DNA of 64,000 nucleotides. Origin: an uncultured Bacteroidales bacterium (GTDB taxonomy: Bacteria; Bacteroidota; Bacteroidia; Bacteroidales; Bacteroidaceae). The notes beneath the pieces were generated by a model that saw only the letters and a list, made by a program, of their open reading frames with translations, did no database searches and was not told the DNA's origin. Shown piece after piece: positions 24,785-32,635 of the stretch. The position numbers were made by a program, and so were the translations under genes. Location of the stretch: NCBI GenBank assembly GCA_902799655.1, contig CADCBH010000005.1, positions 1 to 64,000 on the forward strand. Direction: 5' to 3'. The stretch's first letter is position 1. Each line of letters begins with the position of its first letter.

Positions 24785-26014
24785 CTATTGTCGGACATAG
24801 ATGCGGTGATTGCTTCCATCGTAGGACTGGTAGATGACTTTCTCGTCGAGGGCTTTCTGGAGCGTCTCGCGGTAGATGTCATCCTTCATGATGTTGGACA
24901 GTAGCTTGATCTGCTTCTTTAGAGCGTCTTCAGAGTAGATGGTACCAGGCGTCATGGCATCGCCGAAGAGCAGCTTGACATCGAAGATGTGCTTGCGGCC
25001 CTGCTTGCCAATCATATACTTGGGATTGAAGTCGGGATATTTGTTAGAGCCACAACCCTGACGCTGCATCTGCTCGGCAGCCTTGCGCTGAGCCTCGTAC
25101 TGGGCTTCGAGCAACTGCTCCGGCGTACACAGATAGGGGATACCGTTCTCATCGACAGAGAACTGCACCTTGTCAGGAATATCATACTTACGGGTGTCGG
25201 TCTGCGACCACGTGAAGATACGCTCGGCAGACTTGGCACACTCATAGACCTCAAAAGCCTTGTTTTTGAGTTCGGTACCAATCCATCCACGCAGGTTCTT
25301 GTCCTCGACGGACTTGTTCTGGTGGAGAACACATACAATAGCGCAGCGGTTGTCGGAAGCCAGATGCATAAGCCGTTCCACGACATCCTGGGCCACAACA
25401 CCATCGTTGATGTCGGCCACAAGGTCGCGGATACCATCGAGTATCACGAGGTCGGGCTTATAGCGGGGCACAGCCACTTCCAGCATCTTCAAGCGATCAC
25501 TATAGGACTCGCCACGAACGTTGAAAATCTGGAAACGGTCGGCAGGAAACTCAGACTCACTGATGCCAGCCATAGGCAGGATACGGTTTTTCAGGATATC
25601 TTGCGTCGATTCCTCGCTCTGTTCCGTATCGTACCAAAGGACCCGGAGGGGTGCGATGGATGATGGCTGATGTATGATGTCAGATGGAAGAGGGATGATG
25701 TTTGATGGGCCCGCTATAGGGGCTTCGTCATCGTTACGTTCCAAATTGAGTACCTGGCGCTGGAAGCACAGGGTCATGAGTACTGAGCATACAAAGGTCT
25801 TTCCGCTCTTAGCCTTACCCGACACAGCCGTCAGTTCGCCACGGGCGAAGCAGGGCTTCTTCATGCGGAAGAGGAACTCCAGCTGAGGGAGTTCACTGTC
25901 GGGGGTGATACGTCGGTTCTCCAGCCTCTGCAACAGCTGCTCCTGTTCCGGGGAGATGCCTGCAAGGGCTATCTCACCCAGAACGAATTGAGCTGCTTCA
26001 AGATTGAAAGTCAT
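24785..26014 (-). CDS. RepA-like AAA/RecA-fold ATPase (replicative helicase type)
   Basis: 409-residue ATPase with Walker A GKAKSGKT (66-73) and Walker B PDLVILDGIRDL. It also has VLWYDTEQS and CAIVCVLHQNKS, as in RepA/RegA-type hexameric helicases of plasmids and phages. The C-terminal 100 residues (VKLLFGDAMTPG ... YRETLQKALDEKVI) look like a winged-helix tail. Residues of about 100-122 (SNIIPLPSDIIHQ) are translated from a GATGATGG-type low-complexity repeat inserted in frame between two core strands. With the primase downstream it forms the replication core of the module. Confidence 0.85.
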   Translation of the reverse strand: MTFNLEAAQFVLGEIALAGISPEQEQLLQRLENRRITPDSELPQLEFLFRMKKPCFARGELTAVSGKAKSGKTFVCSVLMTLCFQRQVLNLERNDDEAPIAGPSNIIPLPSDIIHQPSSIAPLRVLWYDTEQSEESTQDILKNRILPMAGISESEFPADRFQIFNVRGESYSDRLKMLEVAVPRYKPDLVILDGIRDLVADINDGVVAQDVVERLMHLASDNRCAIVCVLHQNKSVEDKNLRGWIGTELKNKAFEVYECAKSAERIFTWSQTDTRKYDIPDKVQFSVDENGIPYLCTPEQLLEAQYEAQRKAAEQMQRQGCGSNKYPDFNPKYMIGKQGRKHIFDVKLLFGDAMTPGTIYSEDALKKQIKLLSNIMKDDIYRETLQKALDEKVIYQSYDGSNHRIYVRQ

Positions 26015-26030
26015 TTCATTTCAAATATAG

Positions 26031-26388
26031 TCACACAGATCCCACAGATCTTCACAGATAAAAAGCGGTATAATTCTTTCAGATGACAGTCACGCGTGAC
26101 TGCTTTATTCTGAACACGTTCTGAATAAAGGTTGTGTTTTTTAGAAGTATCTTGAAAGCGAGCTTTCAGAAGTACTTCGAAACAAATACAACTCATCATC
26201 TGAAAGAATTGATTTGCCTTGCGAACGTTCGTCGCGACTCGACATCGTTCAAGTAAACTTGACTCTGATCTCGCTGCAAGAACATTTCTGTTATTTCCTT
26301 TATTTCTTCGACTAAAGATCGAAGTGTGGCGTTGCAATCTGCGGGACATAAAAAGAATCCGTGTAGATCCGTGAGATCTGTGTGAGAT
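26031..26388. repeat. Composite multi-hairpin repeat, copy A6, carrying a nested palindrome
   Basis: Borders TCACACAGATCCCACAG and GATCTGTGTGAGATT. Stems TTCTTTCAGATGA with TCATCTGAAAGAA, the perfect palindrome CAGTCACGCGTGACTG, CTTTATTC/GAATAAAG, and GAAGTA...TGAAAGC-GA-GCTTTCA...TACTTC. Near 26231-26275 it also holds a copy of the palindromic family B middle (TCGCGACTCG ... CTCGCTGC) around GTTCAAGTAAACTTGAC. Confidence 0.85.
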
Positions 26389-26393
26389 TAAAG

Positions 26394-26708
26394 CTATTCA
26401 TCATTGGGGGCTTCTTTTTGTTTTGATTCGATGGCGTGCTGACAGTCGAGGTCTTCGTCCTGATAGATGAAATCGGAGAAGAAGAACCAGTTGTTGTTGA
26501 AATCATCGACACCCATGTGGGAGGTGAAGCGAATCATCAGACGACAAAATTCGGCGGCATCATGGTCTGCCAACATACGGTTGGTCTGGTTACTGACCTG
26601 CGAAGGATAAAAATCCTTCTCGGCATCATCGAGCGCCAGGGAGCGCTGAAAATGTGCCTTAAAACGATTGAATAGCTGGATACAGCGTTGTTCGCGATTG
26701 TGGTTCAT
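26394..26708 (-). CDS. Hypothetical protein of the replication module (104 aa)
   Basis: 104-residue acidic protein starting MNHNREQRCIQLFNRFKAHF, with DFYPSQVSNQTNRML and a tail rich in Glu/Asp. I recognise no family. It is encoded between the unknown 157-residue gene and the RepA-like ATPase on the same strand, so it is likely part of the replication operon. Its start lies inside the 3' end of the upstream frame (50 bases), more than usual overlap, so one of the two ends may be altered. Confidence 0.6.
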   Translation of the reverse strand: MNHNREQRCIQLFNRFKAHFQRSLALDDAEKDFYPSQVSNQTNRMLADHDAAEFCRLMIRFTSHMGVDDFNNNWFFFSDFIYQDEDLDCQHAIESKQKEAPNDE

Positions 26709-27132
26709 AATTAATAAATGATTTAATTGGATTTATCATTTGATGAGTTACTAAGATTCGATAGGAGAGCCGGTAGCGGCGTCGATACAGACGCCTAATA
26801 CTGGGTGGTCGCTGCTTCCGATGGCTTGCCAAGGTATCGACAAGGCTGGGAAGGATGTGGTCAAACACATAGTCGATGGCCAAGATGGTCCTTCGCTTGC
26901 ACTCCTCGCGACCTAGGTGGTTCATGGTGTAAAGAACGATGCGCAGTAAGCGCTTAGAAGGAATGTTGTGGGGCTCGTCGGGCTTAAGCCACTTGCCGTT
27001 GACACCGGCATTCTGATCGAGAGCTGTAGTGAGCCCCTTGATGCGTTTCACTCTTTCGAGGAACCACGCCATAAGCTCTCGTTCTGGGCCTGCCTCCATC
27101 GGGAGGATTGGCGGAGTTTTAAATAAACTCAT
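26659..27132 (-). CDS. Hypothetical protein, first gene of the replication operon (157 aa)
   Basis: 157-residue basic protein starting MSLFKTPPILPMEAGPEREL, with RLLRIVLYTMNHLGREEC in the middle. The C-terminal 40 residues are Arg/Tyr-rich and overlap the next gene by 50 bases, which suggests a frameshifted or extended end. A minus-strand TATCTTTG box lies 73 bases upstream, so it probably heads the operon that continues with the 104-residue protein, RepA-like ATPase and primase. Function unknown. Confidence 0.6.
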   Translation of the reverse strand: MSLFKTPPILPMEAGPERELMAWFLERVKRIKGLTTALDQNAGVNGKWLKPDEPHNIPSKRLLRIVLYTMNHLGREECKRRTILAIDYVFDHILPSLVDTLASHRKQRPPSIRRLYRRRYRLSYRILVTHQMINPIKSFINYEPQSRTTLYPAIQSF

Positions 27133-27204
27133 TTGTTTTGGTGATGTTAGGTTATTGAATAAAATTGATAATTTCGGGTAGTACTACGACCACCTTTTGC
27201 GTTA

Positions 27205-27212
27205 CAAAGATA
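27205..27212 (-). promoter_or_regulatory. Bacteroidota-type -7 box for the replication operon
   Basis: Reads TATCTTTG on the minus strand, upstream of the 157-residue gene. A good TAnnTTTG match; the -33 element is not clear. Confidence 0.65.
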
Positions 27213-27847
27213 CCACTATCCGTTGACATCATCCTGACGGCTATAGTCGTCAGGGTTCTTAAAAAGTTTAACTTTTAGCGCCCGACTTTAACGCTTGTAA
27301 ATACGAAATTTGGAAATTATACGATAAATGGGTTGCACCGATGGCGCAACCATAATGTTTGTTAAAAAGGATAAATAACGCAGAAATATGACTCAAGATG
27401 AACGTTGGAACAATTATGGTTCATGGTTCAGGGTTCAGGGTTCAGGGTTAATGATTATGACGCAGGATGAACGTTGGAACAATTGTGGTTCATGGTTCTT
27501 CGACGAGCGAAGCGACAAAGTCGATGACAAGGTTAATGATGAATGATTATGAATCAAGAGACTCGTTGGAACATGCTTCGCAGGAATCACGGATCTACGG
27601 AACATAGCTTCGCTGGAATCACGAATCTACTGAATTAAGGATTTACGGAGGGCAGATGTGAAAGCATCTGCCTTTTTGCTGTTTAAAGGGCTTATGTGTA
27701 AAGGATTAGCGTAAGAAATGCTAATGTGTTAAAAAGGTTGTAATGTTATAACCATTTGAATATTATTTTGTATCTTTGCAACCGAAACGGTGAGTTCGGA
27801 AATGGTCGTTTCGATAGTTAAGTTGCAATAATTCAAAGGTTTATATA
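27213..27847. repeat. Long intergenic region with three HA-domain gene stubs and repeats
   Basis: Holds a hairpin at 27336-27352 (GGTTGCACCGATGGCGCAACC). Three starts follow that match only the first codons of the helicase-associated-domain genes: 27388 (MTQDERWN), 27457 (MTQDERWN) and 27549 (MNQETRWN). Each breaks directly into GGTTCATGGTTCAGGG or ACGGATCTACGG repeats. A TTCGACGAGCGAAGCGACAA cassette at 27499 recurs at 29625. A promoter for the ATPase gene is at the end. Confidence 0.65.
27771..27778 (+). promoter_or_regulatory. Bacteroidota-type -7 box
   Basis: TATCTTTG followed by GCAACC, 69 bases before the ATPase start at 27848. Strong match to TAnnTTTG. Confidence 0.7.
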
Positions 27848-29236
27848 ATGAGATTCTATGGCAGAGAACAAAAAATCGCCTTCCTGAGGGAGACTCGGAA
27901 TACGGCTGAACGGGTGGCCCGCTTTACGGTGGTGACTGGCCGGAGGCGTATCGGCAAGACAACACTGATTAGGGAGGCTTACAAGGATGAGCCTTTCGTG
28001 TATTTCTTTGTTGCCAGGAAGGCGGAATCGGACCTGTGCGAGGTGTATCTGGAGGAAATCAGCGAGAAATTGGGCATCCCCACGCTGGGCAGCAGCAGGC
28101 ACTTCAGCGAGATATTCCGATACCTGATGCAACTGTCGCAGACCCGGAGCTTCACACTGGTGATTGACGAGTTTCAGGATTTCTTCCGAGTGAACAAGGC
28201 AGTGTATAGCGAGATGCAGGATATTTGGGATGAGTTTGAGAAGACATCGAAGATCAATTTGGTGGTGTGCGGCAGCATCTACTCCCTGATGCAGAAAATC
28301 TTCAAGAACAAAAAGGAGCCTTTGTATGGAAGGAACACCGCAGAACTGAGGGTGAAGCCCTTCAAACCCTCGGTGCTGAAGCAGATCATGGCAGACGCAA
28401 AGCCTGATTACACGAAAGAAGACCTGTTGGCAATGTTCACCTTTACGGGTGGTGTGGCTAAATATGTGAGCCAACTAGTGGATGGAGATGCGTTGGACAA
28501 GGATGCCATGATAAGGTACATTGTGAGCCCCAACTCGACCTTTCTGAACGAGGGAAAGAACAATCTGATAGAGGAGTTCGGCAAGGACTACGGCATCTAT
28601 TTCTCCATCCTCTCGTGCATTGCCCGGGGGAAGAACACCCGTAGCGAGATCGAGGACGTGATTGGCAAGGAGGTGGGTGGATACCTGACCAACTTGGCTG
28701 AGGAATATGAATTGATTAGCAAGCGGCAGCCTCTGTTTGAGAAAAGCGCCAACAAGAACGTGCGCTACGAGCTGGACGACGTGTTCTACAGCTTCTGGTT
28801 CCGCTTTATCTTCAAGTACAGCTATATCATTGAAATTGAGAACTATGCGAAGCTGCAGGAGATCATCGGGCGCGACTACAGCACATTCAGTGGACTGATG
28901 CTGGAGCGCTATTTCCAACGTTTGGCGATGGAGTCGGGAGAATTCACCCGTATTGGCCGCTGGTGGGACCGTCGGTGGAAGAACGAAATTAACTGCGTTG
29001 ATTTTCGTCGCGACTCGGCCAAACGTGCAAGCACGATGGCGCTCGCTGCTCCGAAAATTGACATGATTGCGGAGGACGAGATTTCGGACAAGGTAACGTT
29101 CTACGAAATCAAGCGACAGGCGGATGAAATCAGCCTAGGTGTGCTGAAGCAGCGGGCAGAGGTGATGCTGCAGGCAACGCACGAGTTCAAAAAGTACGAC
29201 ATCTCGTACAAGGGACTGTCGATGGAGGATATGTAG
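27848..29236 (+). CDS. AAA ATPase with C-terminal nuclease-like DUF234 region, interrupted by palindromic insert
   Basis: 462-residue protein of the prokaryotic ATPase family with DUF234-type C-terminus. It opens FYGREQKIAFL, then Walker A GRRRIGKTT (31-39), Walker B FTLVIDEFQDFF and VVCGSIYSLM. The C-terminal part normally has a PD-(D/E)xK-like core of the form NEIDMIA ... FYEIKRQ. Here 23 residues (about 382-404, including FRRDSAKRAS) are inserted exactly between NEI and DMIA, translated from a palindromic element also found in the amidase gene. These ATPases are often found alone in accessory DNA; their role is unknown. Confidence 0.85.
   Translation: MRFYGREQKIAFLRETRNTAERVARFTVVTGRRRIGKTTLIREAYKDEPFVYFFVARKAESDLCEVYLEEISEKLGIPTLGSSRHFSEIFRYLMQLSQTRSFTLVIDEFQDFFRVNKAVYSEMQDIWDEFEKTSKINLVVCGSIYSLMQKIFKNKKEPLYGRNTAELRVKPFKPSVLKQIMADAKPDYTKEDLLAMFTFTGGVAKYVSQLVDGDALDKDAMIRYIVSPNSTFLNEGKNNLIEEFGKDYGIYFSILSCIARGKNTRSEIEDVIGKEVGGYLTNLAEEYELISKRQPLFEKSANKNVRYELDDVFYSFWFRFIFKYSYIIEIENYAKLQEIIGRDYSTFSGLMLERYFQRLAMESGEFTRIGRWWDRRWKNEINCVDFRRDSAKRASTMALAAPKIDMIAEDEISDKVTFYEIKRQADEISLGVLKQRAEVMLQATHEFKKYDISYKGLSMEDM
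29001..29060. repeat. Palindromic insertion element inside ATPase gene (family B copy 2)
   Basis: Outer arms ATTTTCG/CGAAAAT and inner hairpin CGTGC-AA-GCACG frame the conserved middle GCGACTCGGCC / GGCGCTCGCTGCT. It is in frame, and the outer and inner stems differ completely from those of the copy at 18163 while remaining complementary. Confidence 0.75.
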
Positions 29237-29684
29237 GTTTGTATCTGTCCCAGTGGCACACAGTGGCACATAAAGACCGACCAAAGGCTTCCGAGATCAG
29301 GGGAAGTCATTAAAGTGATATATGCCGCGACAGGTGAGAAAGGAATCTGGAACGGATCTCTACCAAGCCCTGGCTGAAAAGTCGGGGCTTTGATTTGTTA
29401 GGAGTTTGTATAAAAATATCGTGCAAAAAGGTGGGGATTTCGGAAATAAATTTGTATTTTTGCAAACGAACAATATAAATCTAGTCAAGAATGTTGCTGG
29501 AGTCAGTGCATCAGATGATGGTTTACGTTATTTCGAAGGATCTGCAGGGACTCTGCCTCACAACAAGGCAGTGACCCTATTTTATGGTTCAATTATGGTT
29601 CATGATTAACGGTTAATGGTTCTTCGACGAGCGAAGCGACAAAGTCGATGACAAGGTGAATGGTTAATGGGTCAGGATTAGAAG
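29237..29684. other. Intergenic region with promoter-like site and repeats
   Basis: A TATTTTTG box at 29455-29462 is followed by AACGAACAATATAAA but by no convincing gene; a 67-codon frame there runs into repeats. CAGTGGCACACAGTGGCACA lies at 29252. The TTCGACGAGCGAAGCGACAA cassette and GGTTCATGATTAACGG repeats fill the end. Confidence 0.5.
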
Positions 29685-30590
29685 ATGGAGAATAGTCAAT
29701 TTATACCTATAGAGGAGAAGGGTGAAATAGTGCTGTACCAACCGGATGATAATGTGCGTCTGGAGGTTAGGCTACAGGATGATACCGTGTGGCTGACTCA
29801 GCAGCAGATGACGGAATTGTTTAAGACTACCAAACAGAATGTAAGTCTGCATATCAACAATATTTTCCGTGAAGGCGAGTTGATGCAGAATTCAGTTGTC
29901 AAGGAATCCTTGACTACTGCTGGGGACGGAAAGAATTATCGTACAAAGTACTATAATCTTGACGTTATAATATCTGTCGGATACAGGGTTAAAAGTCCTG
30001 TTGGAACTCGTTTCCGGCAGTGGGCGAATGCCGTTTTGAAGGATTATCTGCTTCGTGGGTATGCCGTTCATCAGCAGGTAATGGCTCTACAACAGATAAA
30101 TCTGCGTATTGATGCTCAAAACGACAGAATAGCACGGATTGAGGGTGCGCTAGATCAGCAACAACAGCAGTTGGATTTTGTGGTTCGTGCTAATGAGAAA
30201 CCTGAAGAACTGTTGATCCCTACGGGATGTGTGTGGGATGCGTATATGTTTGTGTGTAACTTGATAAGGAGTGCGGAGAAGAGAATCATCTTGGTTGATA
30301 ATTTTGTGGATGAGCGGGTATTGACAATGCTAGACAAACGAAACAAGGGCGTCTCAGCTGAAGTACATACTCGCTATTACGAGCAAACGAAATTGGATTT
30401 TGACAAGCACAACCAACAATATGAGCCTATCAGCTATGTACAACTGCCACATGCAGTACATGACCGCTACTTGATAGTTGACGATGATGTGTGGCTGTTG
30501 GGTACTTCGGTGAAGGACATGGGAAGGAGCTTGTGCACAATCATTAAAGTAGGCTTTACTCCTGAGACTGTGATGACAATGATTAAATAG
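29685..30590 (+). CDS. RhuM-family protein with PLD-like C-terminal half
   Basis: 301-residue protein. The N-terminal half is RhuM/virulence-type: VWLTQQQMTELFKTTKQNVSLH is a helix-turn-helix-like region, then KNYRTKYYNLDVIISVGYRVKS and FRQWANAVLKDYLLRGYAV. A short Gln-rich linker follows. The C-terminal half has HDRYLIVDDD (His259, Arg261, Asp266) and GTSVKDMG, resembling a phospholipase D-type HxK motif with Arg for Lys. RhuM proteins are common in genomic islands; the molecular role is unclear. Flanked by GGTTCATG repeats on both sides. Confidence 0.82.
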   Translation: MENSQFIPIEEKGEIVLYQPDDNVRLEVRLQDDTVWLTQQQMTELFKTTKQNVSLHINNIFREGELMQNSVVKESLTTAGDGKNYRTKYYNLDVIISVGYRVKSPVGTRFRQWANAVLKDYLLRGYAVHQQVMALQQINLRIDAQNDRIARIEGALDQQQQQLDFVVRANEKPEELLIPTGCVWDAYMFVCNLIRSAEKRIILVDNFVDERVLTMLDKRNKGVSAEVHTRYYEQTKLDFDKHNQQYEPISYVQLPHAVHDRYLIVDDDVWLLGTSVKDMGRSLCTIIKVGFTPETVMTMIK

Positions 30591-30687
30591 GGTTCATGAT
30601 TCACGAATTGTGGTTCATGATTCACGGTTAAGGATGAAGGGTTAATACTGGTTCATATTTAATGGTTCATGATTAATGAGTTGTTAG

Positions 30688-31245
30688 ATGGAAGGGAAGA
30701 AATCAAAATACGGTTCAGGGTTCAAGGTTCATGGTGAAGCGAAAAAACCTGTATCATACAAGCCTAAAAGGGGGAACACTGATGGTTCAGGGTTAATGGT
30801 TCAAGGTGAAGGGTTGAAATACAAACAGAAAAGGGGGCCTCTTTCAAAATTGATGTCTGAGGAGGAGAAGCAGAGTGCAGGGATTCATGAACTGAGCTAT
30901 GACTTCGGATGTAGGATTACGAGATTGTTTCAATACCTGACTGAGGATTCTGAGTATAAAGAGTATGTCATATCGAAGCAGATATACAGAAGTGGAACAT
31001 CTGTTGGGGCAAATGTAAGGGAGAGCAAGCACGCTCAAAGTGATGCGGATTTCCTAAGCAAGATGTCTATAGCTTATAAAGAGGCGGATGAGACTGATTA
31101 CTGGTTGAACCTTTTGCATGACAATGGATATTTGAACGATGATCAATTTCAGTCTTTATCCCATGATTGCGATAGGATTTTGAAGGTTTTGACTTCTATC
31201 GTTAAGACGATGAAGGAAAAGATTGAATCAAAAACCAAGAAATAG
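30688..31245 (+). CDS. Four-helix-bundle protein (S23/IVP-like) with repeat-derived N-terminus
   Basis: 185-residue family member. The core from about residue 66 reads HELSYDFGCRITRLFQYL, RSGTSVGANVRESKHAQ and TDYWLNLLHDNGYL. The first 50 residues (YGSGFKVHGEAKK and a second GSGLMVQGEGLK) are translated from GGTTCAGGGTTCAAGGTTCATGG repeats and are not part of the fold. Two such repeat-derived units are arranged in tandem, each followed by a KPKRG/KQKRG step. Function of the family unknown. Confidence 0.85.
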   Translation: MEGKKSKYGSGFKVHGEAKKPVSYKPKRGNTDGSGLMVQGEGLKYKQKRGPLSKLMSEEEKQSAGIHELSYDFGCRITRLFQYLTEDSEYKEYVISKQIYRSGTSVGANVRESKHAQSDADFLSKMSIAYKEADETDYWLNLLHDNGYLNDDQFQSLSHDCDRILKVLTSIVKTMKEKIESKTKK

Positions 31246-31535
31246 ATCATCGTTCTGGTTCATGGTTAAGGATTAAGGGTTCATGGTTCTTGGTTCATGG
31301 CAATTTATGGTTTATGGTTCAGGGCAACTGATGGTTCACGGTTCAGGGCAACTTATGGTTCAGGGCAACTTATGGTTCATGGCAACTGATGGTTCATGGT
31401 TCAGGGCAATACTGGTTCAGGGTTCAAATTTGACATTAACGGAGAATTAGGCAGGTGGTAAGCAATACTTACTAACTGATGATACGACAAAATGGATGTC
31501 ACAGATTGTGATACCCTATTGAAAGAGAATACGAT
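31246..31535. repeat. GGTTCATGGCAACTTATGGTTCAGG repeat array
   Basis: At least six units of a roughly 20-base variant (GGTTCAGGGCAACTTAT) between 31310 and 31430, preceded by plain GGTTCATGGTT units. No gene seen. Confidence 0.75.
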
Positions 31536-32063
31536 ATGACTATAGAAGAGATACAGAAATCGACGGAGTTTCAGACTCTAATAGCTGAATGCACGGCATA
31601 TGACTATATGGAGAAACGCGGCAGCGGCCTGAAGCGTATCTGCAACGAGACGAAGGCGTTGGAGTCGTATAAGGATGACAGACGGCCTGTGTTTAAATCG
31701 TCTCCCAGTCAGTTTATGACTGTGATTTACTCTGTAGATTATAATATTACAGGTAAAGATACAGGTAAAGATACAGGTAAAGATACAGGTCAAGTAGCAG
31801 GTCAAGTAGTAGGTCAAGTAACAGGTCAAGTAAAAGATTCTGTACGGCGCTTGATTCTGGCTCTTGGCGACAAAAGTCTTACTCGAAAACAAATAATGGA
31901 ACTGTTGTCTTTAAAGGGCAGAGACAATTTCCGCGTTAATTATTTGGAGCCCTCTATGGAAGAAGGTATTGTGTTGAAACTCTATCCGGATTCAGACAAT
32001 CGACCAGACCAGGCATATTACTTGACAGAAAAAGGGTTGCAATTGTGGTCGGAACTAAAATAA
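31536..32063 (+). pseudogene. C-terminal fragment of AlbA_2/RecG-like ATP-binding regulator
   Basis: 175 codons matching only the C-terminal part of the large putative transcriptional regulators with an AlbA_2 domain and HATPase_c_4 region. It has DYMEKRGSGLKRIC, then the TGKDTGKDTGQVAGQV linker repeats characteristic of the group, and a winged-helix tail (LTRKQIMELLSLKGRDNFR). The N-terminal DNA-binding and ATPase-like parts are missing; upstream is repeat DNA. It is probably a remnant, though a short expressed HTH protein cannot be excluded. Confidence 0.7.
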
Positions 32064-32084
32064 TCGAAAACTATGATATTGAAA

Positions 32085-32239
32085 TGGATAATTGACAGGA
32101 TTGTGGGTGTTGAGAATTGACAATTGATAATTGACAATTGATAATTGGCCTTGCGGGTGTTGAGAATTGAGAATTGACAATTGATAATTGGCATTGCGGG
32201 TGTTGAGAATTGATAATTGAGAATTGACAATTGACAATT
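32085..32239. repeat. AATTGACAATTGATAATTG repeat array
   Basis: Interleaved AATTGACAATTGATAATTG units with three GCGGGTGTTGAGAATTG joints. The array runs right up to the start codon of the four-helix-bundle gene; related units reappear inside the epimerase gene (32818-32855, 33040-33075) and upstream of the dnaN stop at 48754-48822. Confidence 0.8.
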
Positions 32240-32599
32240 ATGGCGAATGCGATTCAGATTAAAAGCAGGGATTTTGCTATTCGTATTGTTGGGTGCTATA
32301 AATTCCTGACAGAGAAAAAAAACGAATATGTCATGTCGAAGCAATTACTTCGATGTGGAACAAGTATAGGAGCAAATACTCGTGAAAGCAAAAATGCTCA
32401 ATCGCGTATGGACTTCTTGAATAAACTGAATATTGCTTTGAAGGAGGCTGATGAAACAGAGTATTGGCTTGACCTTCTTCATGCAACAAATTATCTGGAT
32501 GATACACAGTATGAATCTGTCAATTCGGATTGTGCTGAACTCATTAAGTTACTTACTTCTATAATTAAAAAACTCAAAGAGACAGGCGATAAAAAATAA
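32240..32599 (+). CDS. Four-helix-bundle protein (S23/IVP-like)
   Basis: 119-residue four-helix-bundle protein with only the core fold: SRDFAIRIVGCYKFL, LLRCGTSIGANTRESKNAQS and ETEYWLDLLHATNYLDD. The start is the ATG at 32240; a TTG three codons earlier belongs to the repeat array. Its 3' end is followed within a few bases by another ATTATCAATT tract. This is the third member in the window, and each has a different repeat family at its edge. Confidence 0.87.
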   Translation: MANAIQIKSRDFAIRIVGCYKFLTEKKNEYVMSKQLLRCGTSIGANTRESKNAQSRMDFLNKLNIALKEADETEYWLDLLHATNYLDDTQYESVNSDCAELIKLLTSIIKKLKETGDKK

Positions 32600-32635
32600 T
32601 TATCAATTGTCTATTTTCAATTATCAATTTATAAA

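Noticed and set aside
19820-26388. Composite repeats considered as a CRISPR-like or insertion-sequence set
   Set aside because: Spacing is irregular, genes lie between, and none encodes a transposase; treated as structured non-autonomous repeats.
29406-29609. 67-codon frame downstream of the ATPase gene
   Set aside because: The start lies upstream of the TATTTTTG promoter box and the end runs into repeats; no family features.
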